Assembly (NCBI GenBank): GCA_900554855.1
Contig: USIZ01000003.1
Span: 1 to 17,546 of the forward strand
From: an uncultured Eubacteriales bacterium
GTDB lineage: Bacteria; Bacillota; Clostridia; Oscillospirales; Oscillospiraceae
Length of the DNA: 17,546 nt
Reading direction: 5' to 3'
Made by a program: the position numbers and the translations under genes. Positions within the stretch are counted from its first letter, which is position 1; the number at the start of each line of letters is the position of its first letter. Below, in pieces: positions 5,443-13,492 of the stretch. Below the pieces are notes generated by a model. It saw nothing but the letters and a program-made list of their open reading frames with translations. It had not been told where the DNA came from and searched no databases.

Positions 5443-6177
5443 TTACCCCTCGTAGGGTTCCCACTGGCGGACGATCTTCCCGCTCTCCAGCTCCCGGATC
5501 GTATTAAACAGCACGGTCTGACCGCGCCACAGTTCGTTGTCCGCGTGAAAGTGGCCGCAGTACCAATGCTTATAATCCGTTCGATTCTGGATGCCGTCAA
5601 GGAAGGCGTTCAGCGGCCACTCCTCCGGCACAGCGGACTTGATGGTGCGGCGGTGCATGGAGGCCAGATAGGCCGCAGACTCCGATGGGAGAGTGTGTGT
5701 AATGATATAATCGACCTGCCAGTCGGCCGCACCGAGATTCTGCTCCGCATTGGCATACTCCTCCTCCGAGGGCATCTCCTGCGGCCACCAGGAGACCCCC
5801 TCCTGCCGCAGGCACCTGTCGAGAGAGTACCCGCCGCCGAAGGCGAACAGCGTACTGCCGCCGATGCGGTACACCTCCCCGCGCATCAGGTGGATGAGGT
5901 TGGGACGCAGTCTGTGGACGCGCCCGCCCTGCCACCGTTCGACGGGGTACTGCTCCAGGCGGGTGAAATTCTCGTGGTTGCCGTCCACGAACAGGACGGT
6001 GTAATCCTGCCCGGCCATACGATCCAGAAAGGCTTCATCCGACGGACAGCACCCGCCCCAGAAGCCCACACCGAAGTCGCCGCACACAATCACCGTGTCG
6101 CCGGCGCGGAGCACCGGCTCGATCTGCTCCGTCCATTTTCTCTGCAAGCCATGGGTGTCCCCGGTCACATAGATCAT
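5443..6177 (-). CDS. Calcineurin-like metallophosphoesterase, 244 aa
   Basis: This is a hydrolase of the calcineurin-like superfamily with a two-metal active site. Motifs appear in the canonical order: GDTH at residues 6-9, GD at 33-34 (VCGDFG), GNHE at 66-69, H161 in IITHTLP, and GHFH at 208-211. These supply the metal-binding Asp, His and Asn residues and the catalytic His. The substrate cannot be deduced; relatives include phosphodiesterases and protein phosphatases. ATG at 6177 is chosen because the conserved strand MIYVTGDTHG then opens the protein and GGAGGGAG (6181-6188) precedes it. It has no signal peptide, so is cytoplasmic, and is monocistronic between two terminators. Confidence 0.92.
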   Translation of the reverse strand: MIYVTGDTHGLQRKWTEQIEPVLRAGDTVIVCGDFGVGFWGGCCPSDEAFLDRMAGQDYTVLFVDGNHENFTRLEQYPVERWQGGRVHRLRPNLIHLMRGEVYRIGGSTLFAFGGGYSLDRCLRQEGVSWWPQEMPSEEEYANAEQNLGAADWQVDYIITHTLPSESAAYLASMHRRTIKSAVPEEWPLNAFLDGIQNRTDYKHWYCGHFHADNELWRGQTVLFNTIRELESGKIVRQWEPYEG

Positions 6178-6220
6178 AGTCTCCCTCCGTTCCGCCTGAA
6201 TCACGAACTATTCAGGATAA

Positions 6221-6249
6221 ATTGTAACAACTCTATCAGGCTTCGGCAA
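6221..6249 (-). promoter_or_regulatory. Probable promoter of the metallophosphoesterase gene
   Basis: On the - strand, TTGCCG (6244-6249) and TACAAT (6221-6226) are 17 bases apart, with TGT before the -10. The transcript leader holds a small inverted repeat, CCTGAA/TTCAGG (6195-6200 and 6211-6216), between promoter and ribosome binding site. Its role is unknown. Confidence 0.55.
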
Positions 6250-6251
6250 GA

Positions 6252-6290
6252 AATACCGCCTCGGCGCATTTCATGCGCCGGGGCGGTATT
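6252..6290 (-). terminator. Hairpin terminator of the membrane Xre regulator gene
   Basis: Arms 6252-6268 and 6274-6290 form a 17-bp stem containing a single G-T wobble around a five-base loop. It lies 12 bases beyond the stop codon of the membrane Xre gene. The downstream - strand tail is TTTCTTGCC, moderately U-rich. The -35 box of the metallophosphoesterase promoter lies directly behind it. Confidence 0.75.
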
Positions 6291-6302
6291 GTTTCGATTG
6301 AC

Positions 6303-7598
6303 TCAGCGCTGATACTGCTGGGTAGTGTCATTGTAAAATACGCTCTCCCAGTCGGAGCCGGTCCAGCGGTAGCCGCTGCTGCTCTGGGCCCGGCTGGTCT
6401 GACCATTGTCAAAGGCCATCTCCGCCTCCGCCCAGATCGTAGTCCCCTCGGTGATGCCGTCCATGCTGATGTCAGCCTGGGGCGTCTCCCAGGTGTACTC
6501 GTTGCAGGCAAGGCCATCTGCCGTGACCTCGTCATTCCCGTCGGTGCGTTCCAGCGTCAGCTCCTGCCGGGAGAGTTCATCCCCGTCCGGGCCGGACATA
6601 ACGATCCACGCTCTCTGCTCTGTGACATCCCGGGGCACCCAGTCGCTCCACTGCTCATCCATAGCCCAGCCGATCATATCGGAATTGGTCATCACCGAGA
6701 CAAAGCCGTTCGCGCTTCTGGCCGTTCTGCCCGCCATTGTAAAACCGCAGTTCAGCTCGACATCCAGTCTGATTTTGGTACACGCCTCCAGATCGGCGAA
6801 GGAATAGGTGTTCAAAGTGGTGCGCTTCTCCCCGGTGCTGAAATAGTAGCTCATTCCATCCTCCAGCGGTGCGGTGATCCTTCCGGTATAAGTGCCGCTG
6901 GCGGCGTCCCAGCTCTGCTCGTCGGCATAGACGCAGGTTCCGTCCCCCCGCAGCAGGTAAAAGCTCAGCGCATCCGGATCCGCGGGAGTCTCCCGCAGAA
7001 CACCGGTGAACAGGAGCCGGGCCGTGTTCGCCTGATAGTCCACATCGACCAACTTCAGATCGTAGTAGGTCAGCAGACCATACTCCTCATTGAGCGCATT
7101 CTGTACCCGGTCGGTAATATTGGTATCGATATTGGCTACCGAGTTCTGCACATAGCTCAGCTGGTTGGACAGGTTGTTGACCGTGTTCCGCACGCCGCTC
7201 AGCTCGCTTTGCAGGTTCACCACCCGGACGGTCAGGAACACGAGACAGGCCGCTGCGGCGATCCCCGCAGCGATCAGCTGCTTTTTCCGTTTTGGGGGCA
7301 GTTTCTGTGGCTGGGTCAGCTTCGCAAGGTACTGCTCCAGCACCTCGGTGGTCTGTGCGTCCGTTCCGCCGTTCTCCTGTGGCTGTGCCGGGGCGGGCAG
7401 TTCTTCCACGCCCAGCAGCCAGCCCACTGTCACATTGAACTTTCGGGCCAGGCCGATCAGCTTGTCCACATCGGGCAGTGCGGCGTCCGACTCCCACTTG
7501 GAAATGGCCTGCCGGGACACCCCCAGCTCCTCGCCCAGTGCCTCCTGAGACAGGCCTGCGCGTTTTCTCAGCTCTGCGATCCGTTGACCGATGGTCAT
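6303..7598 (-). CDS. Single-pass membrane Xre-family regulator with extracytoplasmic domain, 431 aa
   Basis: Residues 2-60 form a typical Xre helix-turn-helix domain (LSQEALGEELGVSRQAISKWES). An Ala/Gln-rich linker and a second helical patch follow, then a positively charged KRKK (103-106), one membrane helix (about 107-127), a coiled-coil-like stretch rich in N, V and L (about 127-170), and about 260 residues with no recognised domain that should face outside. The build is that of a one-component membrane receptor which binds DNA in the cytoplasm and senses a signal outside. ATG at 7598 is preferred to GTG at 7607, because AGGAAG sits eight bases before the ATG but abuts the GTG. Target genes are unknown; autoregulation is possible. 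Confidence 0.9.
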   Translation of the reverse strand: MTIGQRIAELRKRAGLSQEALGEELGVSRQAISKWESDAALPDVDKLIGLARKFNVTVGWLLGVEELPAPAQPQENGGTDAQTTEVLEQYLAKLTQPQKLPPKRKKQLIAAGIAAAACLVFLTVRVVNLQSELSGVRNTVNNLSNQLSYVQNSVANIDTNITDRVQNALNEEYGLLTYYDLKLVDVDYQANTARLLFTGVLRETPADPDALSFYLLRGDGTCVYADEQSWDAASGTYTGRITAPLEDGMSYYFSTGEKRTTLNTYSFADLEACTKIRLDVELNCGFTMAGRTARSANGFVSVMTNSDMIGWAMDEQWSDWVPRDVTEQRAWIVMSGPDGDELSRQELTLERTDGNDEVTADGLACNEYTWETPQADISMDGITEGTTIWAEAEMAFDNGQTSRAQSSSGYRWTGSDWESVFYNDTTQQYQR

Positions 7599-7623
7599 AG
7601 CGCTCACTTCCTTTCTGTGCCCA

Positions 7624-7652
7624 ATTCTAGCAAAAGCGCCGGTTTTTGAGAA
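7624..7652 (-). promoter_or_regulatory. Promoter of the membrane Xre regulator gene
   Basis: On the - strand, TTCTCA (7647-7652, four of six consensus) and TAGAAT (7624-7629) are 17 bases apart, with an extended -10 TGC before TAGAAT. The leader is short, about 20 bases. Confidence 0.65.
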
Positions 7653-7674
7653 CCAACCCGACGTTTCAATCTGT

Positions 7675-7687
7675 CAACCGCCGGTTG
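7675..7687. promoter_or_regulatory. 13-bp palindrome upstream of the membrane Xre promoter
   Basis: CAACCG and CGGTTG flank a central C, 23 bases upstream of the -35 box. The position suits an activator or operator site, perhaps for the encoded Xre protein. This is inference from symmetry and position only. Confidence 0.35.
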
Positions 7688-7706
7688 CGGGGCAGATTTA
7701 AAGGAC

Positions 7707-7914
7707 AAATTGGAGTTTGTAGGTTTGCAACGCACCCTCGAAAGCCTTCCCCTTGAGGGGAAGGTGGCATTTGCAAAGCAAATGACTGATGAGGTGGCGA
7801 CGACGAGAAAACCGTCCTGGACCTGCCCCCTCATCAGTCACGGCTCCTCCGTGCCAGCTTCCCCCAAAGGGGAAGCCTTTTGGAAGTGCTGTGCAAACCC
7901 ACAAACCCAAATTT
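7707..7914. repeat. 208-bp MITE-like element with about 90-bp imperfect terminal inverted repeats
   Basis: The left arm (about 7707-7797) and the reverse complement of the right arm (about 7825-7914) align along their whole length. Shared blocks in order are AAATT at the tip, GGTTTGCA, GCAC, AAAG, CTTCCCCTT, GGGGAAG, TGGC and TGACTGATGAGG. Each arm also contains its own hairpin (CTTCCCC with GGGGAAG). No transposase or other ORF is present, so it would be a non-autonomous element. I recall similar CTTCCCC.. and CTCATCAGTCA.. palindromes scattered between genes in Oscillospiraceae genomes, but could not check copy number here. It ends six bases before the amylase stop codon and may act as that gene's transcription end. 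It fills most of the 322-bp gap. Confidence 0.85.
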
Positions 7915-7920
7915 ACCCCA

Positions 7921-9825
7921 TCAAACCTCCGCGCTCTCCAGTCTCAGCGCCTCCATGGCCGGGACCTCCACTCTCAGCACGCCGTCCACCGCCAGATACC
8001 TCCGCCCGGTGTTCAGCTCCAGTGCGGCCACACCTTTCCAGGGAAGCTCTGCCAGCGCGGGCTCCGCACCCCGGTTTACGGCCACGCCGGCACTCCGGCC
8101 GTCCTTCTCCCGGGTGAAAGAGAGCACGCTCCCGGCGCAGGTGCCCCAGCGGAGCACGCCCTCCCGCAGAGGGGCGGAGCGCTTTCTGTGCTGCCCCAAC
8201 GCGGCAAACCACTCGGTAAGCGCCCGGTCCTCCCTGCCCCACGGGAAGGTACGGCGGTTATAGGGATCCTCATACCCCTCCATGCCCGCCTCATCGCCGT
8301 AATAGACGGTGGGCGCGCCGGGAAAGGCAAACAGTACGGCGGTGCCCAACTTCAGCAGTGCGGCGCCCCGGCGGCGCTCCTCGCCGCTCATGACGTACCC
8401 GCCCCGCTGTTCCTTGGTCCACTCCTGTCGCTGGGTACCGGTGCCCAGATAGGTCAGAATGCGCAGTGTGTCGTGGGTACCCAGCGAGTTCATGGCGTTA
8501 TAGAAGGCAAAATCGGGATAATTCTGCCGCAAGGTCTCCATTTCCAACTGAAATTCCGCCGCGTCGCCCCCCAGCAGGTAGGCGATCAGCGCATTGCGGA
8601 AGGGATAATTCATCAGCGCATCCAGATGGCCGCCCAGCAGGTGGCGGCGGCGCACGCCGTAGGCCACCTTGGTAGTGCCGTCTTCCCAGACCTCTCCGAT
8701 GACGGCGGCGTCCGGCTTCTCCGCCCGGGCGGCATCATGGATACCGGCCACAAAGTCATCGGGCAGCTCGTCGGCCACGTCCAGCCGCCAACCGTCTGCG
8801 CCGCGGCGCAGCCAGGTGCGCACCACAGAGTCCTCATCGCCGAAGATGAAGTTCCGGTAGCCCGGATCGCGCTCCTCCACGGCGGGCAGGGAGTAGATGC
8901 CCCACCAGGACTCATACTTGTCCGGCCAGTGAGTAAACTGAAACCACGGGCGATAGGGGGAGTTCCAGTCCCGGCTGGCCCCCTCGTGCTCGCCGTAGGA
9001 GCCGTCGCCGTTGAAGTAGCGGCTCACCCAGCCGGTGTGATTGAACACGCCGTCCAGCAGAATGCGGATGCCCATTTTGTGCGCCTTTTCGCACAGGCGC
9101 TCAAAGTCCTCGTTCGTGCCCAGCATGGGATCAATGCGGCTGTAATCCGCCGTGCCGTAGCGGTGGTTCTCCGACGCCTCAAAGATAGGGCAGAAATAGA
9201 TGGTCTCCACCCCCAGCGCCGCCAGATAGGGCAGCTTTTCCTCCACGCCCTTCAGGTCGCCGCCAAAGAAATCCCGGTTGCAGATGTCGTAGCCCTCCGG
9301 TGTCTTGCCCTGAGATCCCACGGCCGGGGCCTCGTCCCAATTCTGGTGTACCCAGCGGTTTCCCATCATCCCGGCGGGATCCGGGATGCGGCTGCGGCAG
9401 AACCGGTCGGGCAGGATCTGGTAGCACATCCCCTTGCCGAACCAGCCGGGCACCCGGTCGCGGCCGTCGTAGACGGTGAGCTGATACTCGCCGGTTTTCA
9501 ACTCCCGGCCCCGAAACCCGGTGAGCCGGAAAGAATACCACACAAGGCCCACATAGTCCCCGGTGTCCACCGTGCAGGAAAATTCATCCCGCACCCAGTC
9601 CGTATCCGTCCACGGCATGGGAATGGTCTCGGTGCGGTCCCGGTCAAACTCATAGCGGAGCGTGACCTCGCCCCGGCTGAAGCCCATCGTTCTTGGCGGG
9701 CGCAGGGTCAGGCGCACCGTCTCCCCGGCGCGCACCGCGCCACAGGGGGCCTTACAGCGAAGGTCCCCCGGATCAAACACATCGCTTTCGTTCATGTCAT
9801 CCATCTTCTTCTCTCTCATGTTCAT
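7921..9825 (-). CDS. Alpha-amylase/neopullulanase-like GH13 glycoside hydrolase, 634 aa
   Basis: It hydrolyses alpha-glucan linkages, probably in the cytoplasm, as no signal peptide is present. Residues about 25-120 form an N-terminal beta domain of the CBM34 type found in neopullulanases and cyclomaltodextrinases. The GH13 barrel then starts near GMCYQILPDRF (132-142). Region I is DGVFNH (258-263), the nucleophile D349 lies in GWRLDVADE, the acid/base E378 in GEVWED, and the third carboxylate D452 in GTHD. A C-terminal beta domain ends the protein. Family activities range over pullulan, cyclodextrin and maltodextrin. The ATG at 9825 overlaps the PBP2 stop codon (ATGA), with GAGGG just before it; an ATG at 9804 is also possible. 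It is the last gene of the mre/PBP2 block. Confidence 0.93.
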   Translation of the reverse strand: MNMREKKMDDMNESDVFDPGDLRCKAPCGAVRAGETVRLTLRPPRTMGFSRGEVTLRYEFDRDRTETIPMPWTDTDWVRDEFSCTVDTGDYVGLVWYSFRLTGFRGRELKTGEYQLTVYDGRDRVPGWFGKGMCYQILPDRFCRSRIPDPAGMMGNRWVHQNWDEAPAVGSQGKTPEGYDICNRDFFGGDLKGVEEKLPYLAALGVETIYFCPIFEASENHRYGTADYSRIDPMLGTNEDFERLCEKAHKMGIRILLDGVFNHTGWVSRYFNGDGSYGEHEGASRDWNSPYRPWFQFTHWPDKYESWWGIYSLPAVEERDPGYRNFIFGDEDSVVRTWLRRGADGWRLDVADELPDDFVAGIHDAARAEKPDAAVIGEVWEDGTTKVAYGVRRRHLLGGHLDALMNYPFRNALIAYLLGGDAAEFQLEMETLRQNYPDFAFYNAMNSLGTHDTLRILTYLGTGTQRQEWTKEQRGGYVMSGEERRRGAALLKLGTAVLFAFPGAPTVYYGDEAGMEGYEDPYNRRTFPWGREDRALTEWFAALGQHRKRSAPLREGVLRWGTCAGSVLSFTREKDGRSAGVAVNRGAEPALAELPWKGVAALELNTGRRYLAVDGVLRVEVPAMEALRLESAEV

Positions 9826-11990
9826 TCGCCCTCATCAGCGGGCAGGGTATCGCCGTTCGGAGCCGTCGTATCCTCATCCGCCAAAGCTGCGCCGTCCTCA
9901 GCGGGAGCGGCATCCTGCACAGTCGTATCGGCGGGGGCGACAGGCTGTGCGGTCTGATCCGCCGCATCGGTCCGAGGCTCAATGCCGAAATACTGCTCCA
10001 GCATCTTCGCCGCAATGACGGCGGTGGCCGCGCCGCTTCCGCCCTTCTCTACTGCCACGCAGACGGCGATCTGGGGATCGTCATAGGGGGCAAAGCAGAC
10101 GAACAGGCCGTTGGCGTTCTCCTGACCGGTGACCTGGGCGGAGCCGGTCTTGGCGCCCACCTGAATGCCTGCGTCGGTCAGATTTTTGAAGGCCGCTTCC
10201 ACGGATTTCGTATTCTGCACCACCTCCAGCATACCCTGCTTGATGGCGTCCAGATTCTGGCTCTGAAGCTCCACGGTATTCAGCACTTTGGGCTCATATT
10301 CCGTGACATTGCCGTCTGCATCCGTCACCCGCTGGAGCAGGTGGGCGGCATAGCGGGTACCGCCGTTGACCAGCGTGGCCACATAGTTGGCGATCTGAAG
10401 CGGAGTAAACAGGTTATCGGACTGGCCGATGGCGGCGGACAGGGTGTTGCCCGCGTACCCCGTTGCGCCGACGCTGGCGGAATACTCCGGTCCGGCGTTA
10501 ACGCCGGTGGACTCGGCCAGCTCAATGCCGGTGGACTCGCCCAGGCCATAGGCCCTGGCATACCGGGTCAGCGTCTCAATGCCGACGTCGATGCCCACAT
10601 GGTAGAAAAAGATATTGCAGGAGTCCCGCAGAGCGTCGCTCACCGTCTCCATGCCATGGGTCGCGCCGTTCTGGCGGTAGAGCCAGCACCGGAACTGGGT
10701 GCCATAGTAGTCCATGACGCCGGTGTCCTGGATCTGGGTGGAGGGGGTGATGTCCCCGGTCTCTAGTCCCGCCGTGGCCGTCACCATCTTATAGGTGGAG
10801 CCGGGGGAATAGGTGCCCTGAAGTGCCCGGTTGAAGAGGGGGCTCAGGCTGTCATAAGCCTCGTTATAGGTCATGGTCGCCGCGTCAAACGTGGGCCAGT
10901 TGGCGCAGGCCAGCACACCGCCGTTGTGCACGTCGATCGCCACTGCCGCACCGCCGCCGGTGCTGTTGTTCAGTTGGGGGACGTACTCGGCCAGCGCGTC
11001 CTCCGCGGCGGTCTGCAAACCGCCGTCCAGCGTCAGCGCCACCGTGTCGCCGGCCTTGGCCGTGACGGTGTCCTCCACGCTGACGGTATTGCCCTCCTTG
11101 TCCGCAGTGACCGTGCGTTCACCGGGGGTACCCTTCAAATAGGACTCGAATGCGTGCTCCACGCCGGACTGACCCACGCTGTCGTCCATGCTGTACCCCT
11201 GGGCTTTGTAGTTCTCACCGGTGTCCCAGTTCTCTGCCGTGATCAGGCCCACCCGACCCAGCAGATGGGCGGCGTAGGGCTGGGGATAGGCGCGCACGCT
11301 GACCGGATCAATGCTGACGCCGGGCAGGGAGCGCTCCTTCACCACGCTGATAAAGGAGATGTCCACATCGCTGACGAATACATAGTCCGTCCACAGGATC
11401 TCCTTTTTGCGTAGATAGCAGGAGTAGAGCACACCCAGCACGTCACGCTGTTCGCTCTCGCTCCGCTCAGTCAGGCCGAAGGTCTCCGCCATCTGATCCA
11501 GCAGGTCGGCAGCGTCCGCGTTCTTCTCCCACTTCATGGCGTCGCACAGCCGCCCCAGCCGGGTGGCCTTGGTCTCGCCGCTGTCGCTGTCCACATAAGT
11601 GTAGGTATTCTCGCCGGTAAAAACATAGGGAGCCTCGGCGGAGATGGGCAGTTCGGTGTCTGTCCATATGATGTCGTGCTCCCGGCAAATCTCGATGAGC
11701 TGCTCCACCGCCGCGCCCTGGGCCGCCGCGTCACCCATCTTGTCCAGATCCAGCGTCACCTGATACTGGGTTTGATTGCCAACCAGCACATTGCCGTCCC
11801 GGTCGGTGATGATGCCCCGGGCCGCAGGGACGCTCTCCACCGAGGCGAGCGTGTTCAGCGACTGGGCCGTGGACTGGTCGATCTTCTGAACAATCTGATA
11901 GTGATAGAGCAGAATGAAGAAGCACAGGAACGTGGCCGCGGTCAGCGCGGCAATGATCCCCGTGCGGATATGAAACTTTTTGCCTTCCAT
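9822..11990 (-). CDS. mrdA: Penicillin-binding protein 2 (class B transpeptidase), 722 aa
   Basis: This is the D,D-transpeptidase of the elongation machinery, cross-linking peptidoglycan outside the membrane. One N-terminal membrane helix (about residues 11-30) is followed by the dimerisation domain with the R-G-I-I-x-D-R-x-G motif (58-66). The catalytic domain has STYK at 398-401 (catalytic S398), SCN at 457-459 and KTGS at 614-617. A C-terminal tail of about 45 residues, rich in Asp, Ala, Pro and Thr, extends beyond the usual fold. ATG at 11990 has AGGAGC five bases upstream. Position after mreC and mreD supports PBP2 rather than the division enzyme PBP3. Its stop codon is shared with the start of the amylase gene. 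Confidence 0.95.
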   Translation of the reverse strand: MEGKKFHIRTGIIAALTAATFLCFFILLYHYQIVQKIDQSTAQSLNTLASVESVPAARGIITDRDGNVLVGNQTQYQVTLDLDKMGDAAAQGAAVEQLIEICREHDIIWTDTELPISAEAPYVFTGENTYTYVDSDSGETKATRLGRLCDAMKWEKNADAADLLDQMAETFGLTERSESEQRDVLGVLYSCYLRKKEILWTDYVFVSDVDISFISVVKERSLPGVSIDPVSVRAYPQPYAAHLLGRVGLITAENWDTGENYKAQGYSMDDSVGQSGVEHAFESYLKGTPGERTVTADKEGNTVSVEDTVTAKAGDTVALTLDGGLQTAAEDALAEYVPQLNNSTGGGAAVAIDVHNGGVLACANWPTFDAATMTYNEAYDSLSPLFNRALQGTYSPGSTYKMVTATAGLETGDITPSTQIQDTGVMDYYGTQFRCWLYRQNGATHGMETVSDALRDSCNIFFYHVGIDVGIETLTRYARAYGLGESTGIELAESTGVNAGPEYSASVGATGYAGNTLSAAIGQSDNLFTPLQIANYVATLVNGGTRYAAHLLQRVTDADGNVTEYEPKVLNTVELQSQNLDAIKQGMLEVVQNTKSVEAAFKNLTDAGIQVGAKTGSAQVTGQENANGLFVCFAPYDDPQIAVCVAVEKGGSGAATAVIAAKMLEQYFGIEPRTDAADQTAQPVAPADTTVQDAAPAEDGAALADEDTTAPNGDTLPADEGE

Positions 11991-12006
11991 AGGCGCTCCT
12001 TCGCGT

Positions 12007-12100
12007 GCCCATCCGAGGCAGAGCCGTCGATGGGCGGGATATTGTCTGCCGCTCCGCCCGCAGGCGGAGCAATTCGGGCAGTCGGCACTCAGTAGGTGCC
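12007..12100 (-). other. Three consecutive hairpins between mreD and mrdA
   Basis: The 98-bp gap and the mreD stop region contain three inverted repeats: GGCAC/GTGCC (12084-12088 with 12096-12100, spanning the mreD stop), a perfect 8-bp stem GCTCCGCC/GGCGGAGC (12051-12058 with 12063-12070, four-base loop), and GCCCATC/GATGGGC (12007-12013 with 12029-12035). None is followed by a U-tract. They could set mRNA stability or processing, or attenuate mrdA relative to mreCD. No ORF of useful size lies in the gap. Confidence 0.5.
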
Positions 12101-12595
12101 CAGCTTCTGATGCACAAATCGAAACAACGGGTACGCCGGCAGGGCCAAAATAAGCGAATACGCCAGCTCCATCCCGGCCAGACGGCAGATGATGCCAAAG
12201 CTCCCGGTCCCGGAATAGAGCATCCAGCCCGCCCGGATCAGCTCCGTAACCAGCAGGCTCACAAACGCCCCCAGCAGACAGGCGCCCAGCAGCTTTTTGG
12301 GCTTGCGGTCAGCGGCAAAACCGGTCAGCATTCCCAGCAGTGCGCCAAGAAAGATCATACCGGCTCCGGCCCCGCCCGGCGCAAGGCAGGCAAACAGCCC
12401 GGCGCACAGACCGAAGATCGACCCGGCCACGCTGCCCTCCATGACCGCCGCCAGGGCAATGCCCACCGGCAGAAAATTGGGGACGCTGCCCAGCAGGGGG
12501 AAGCGACCGAAAATCAGAGTATAAAAGAAATCACAGATCAAAAAGGCAATGGCGTAGCCGATCCAGAGGATCACGCCGCCCCGGCGCTCTGTCAT
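12089..12595 (-). CDS. mreD: Rod shape-determining membrane protein MreD, 168 aa
   Basis: MreD is an integral membrane part of the elongasome and interacts with MreC. The sequence shows five to six hydrophobic segments (about residues 9-29, 36-60, 62-80, 84-101, 108-130 and 142-160), with charged short loops. The length fits the family. Sequence conservation is low, so the call leans on position between mreC and the PBP2 gene. ATG at 12595 is preferred over an upstream ATG at 12640 inside mreC, because GAGGAGGAC precedes it and the protein then opens MTERRGG before the first helix. The gap from mreC is 13 bases. Confidence 0.9.
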   Translation of the reverse strand: MTERRGGVILWIGYAIAFLICDFFYTLIFGRFPLLGSVPNFLPVGIALAAVMEGSVAGSIFGLCAGLFACLAPGGAGAGMIFLGALLGMLTGFAADRKPKKLLGACLLGAFVSLLVTELIRAGWMLYSGTGSFGIICRLAGMELAYSLILALPAYPLFRFVHQKLGTY

Positions 12596-12608
12596 AGGGC
12601 AGTCCTCC

Positions 12609-13451
12609 TCATTCCACCACATCAAAGGCCTTGATGACAAAGACCTGACTCAGCTCGTCCAGATGGACGGAGGGCTCCACCACTGCATAGGCCTCCATGC
12701 CGGAGGCGGTGACATCGGTCTCCGTCACGGTGCCCACAATAATGCCGCTGGGATAGACGCCGCCCATGCCGGAGGTCATGACCTGATCCCCCTCGCCCAG
12801 CGCTGCGGAGGGCGAGAGATAGCTCAGCTTGCAGCAGCCCTTTGCCATGGTGTCCAGATCACTGGTCAGAATGGCGGACTCCTCCGTCCGCACCGCCGTG
12901 GCGCCCATATTGGTGGACGGGTCGATGAGGGTGTTCACCGTCGCCCAGTTCGTGCCGGTCTCTGTCACCACGCCCACCAGGTAGCCGGTTTCCGTCACCA
13001 CGCACATATCCTTCTCAATTCCGCTGGAGGTGCCCTTGCTCAGGGTGAGAGTGCTGCTCCAGCTGGTGGTGGTGCGGCCGGTGATCGCGGCGGACTCAAA
13101 GGTGAAATCCCGGTGAGCATCCCGAAGTTCCAGCAGCTTTCTCAATCGCTCGTTCTCGTCCAGCGCCGTCTGGGCTCGGCGGTTCTCCTCGTCCATCTGG
13201 GCCACCTGGCTCTCCAGCTCGGCCACCCGCTCCTCCAGCTCGTGGTAGTGCAGGGTGTAATCCCGCACGGCGGCGATCTTGTCCGTGACAAAGGTAGCTG
13301 CCGCCCGGAAGGGCGTGCCCAGCGCCCCCAGTACCCGGCCGGCCGGACCGGTCAGATCAGGCACAAAGACGGAGCCGATGCTGATGGCCGCCGTCAGCAG
13401 AAGGGCGATGATGAGCACCCATATTCCATTGTGTCGCAGGAAATTTTTCAA
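12609..13451 (-). CDS. mreC: Rod shape-determining protein MreC, 280 aa
   Basis: MreC scaffolds the elongation machinery on the outer face of the membrane and activates PBP2. Residues 1-10 are basic and cytoplasmic, about 11-30 form a membrane helix, about 60-110 form the dimerising coiled coil (HELEERVAELESQVAQMDEENRRAQ), and the rest folds as the two beta barrels, with GLVGVV-like YLVGVVTETG and the MTSGMGGVYPSGIIVG motif. The start is TTG at 13451, with AAGGAG eight bases upstream. No ATG fits, and the following MKNFLRHN agrees with the family. It is followed by mreD and mrdA, but mreB is not in front of it. Confidence 0.95.
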   Translation of the reverse strand: MKNFLRHNGIWVLIIALLLTAAISIGSVFVPDLTGPAGRVLGALGTPFRAAATFVTDKIAAVRDYTLHYHELEERVAELESQVAQMDEENRRAQTALDENERLRKLLELRDAHRDFTFESAAITGRTTTSWSSTLTLSKGTSSGIEKDMCVVTETGYLVGVVTETGTNWATVNTLIDPSTNMGATAVRTEESAILTSDLDTMAKGCCKLSYLSPSAALGEGDQVMTSGMGGVYPSGIIVGTVTETDVTASGMEAYAVVEPSVHLDELSQVFVIKAFDVVE

Positions 13452-13492
13452 GGATAGTTCTCCTTTATGTATTGCGAAGCTGCTCTCGCTTT

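Noticed and set aside
5125..5455. Two open frames over the tRNA-Leu gene, one on each strand (5207-5455 + and 5125-5316 -)
   Set aside because: Both are translations through the tRNA and its terminator; such frames are a known source of spurious proteins. The tRNA structure explains the sequence fully.
6273..10766. Long + strand open frames opposite the membrane Xre gene, the amylase and PBP2 (up to 722 codons)
   Set aside because: They are antisense shadows produced by G+C-rich codon bias. Their translations are low-complexity, lack recognisable motifs, and have no matching start signals, while the - strand frames carry complete catalytic motifs.
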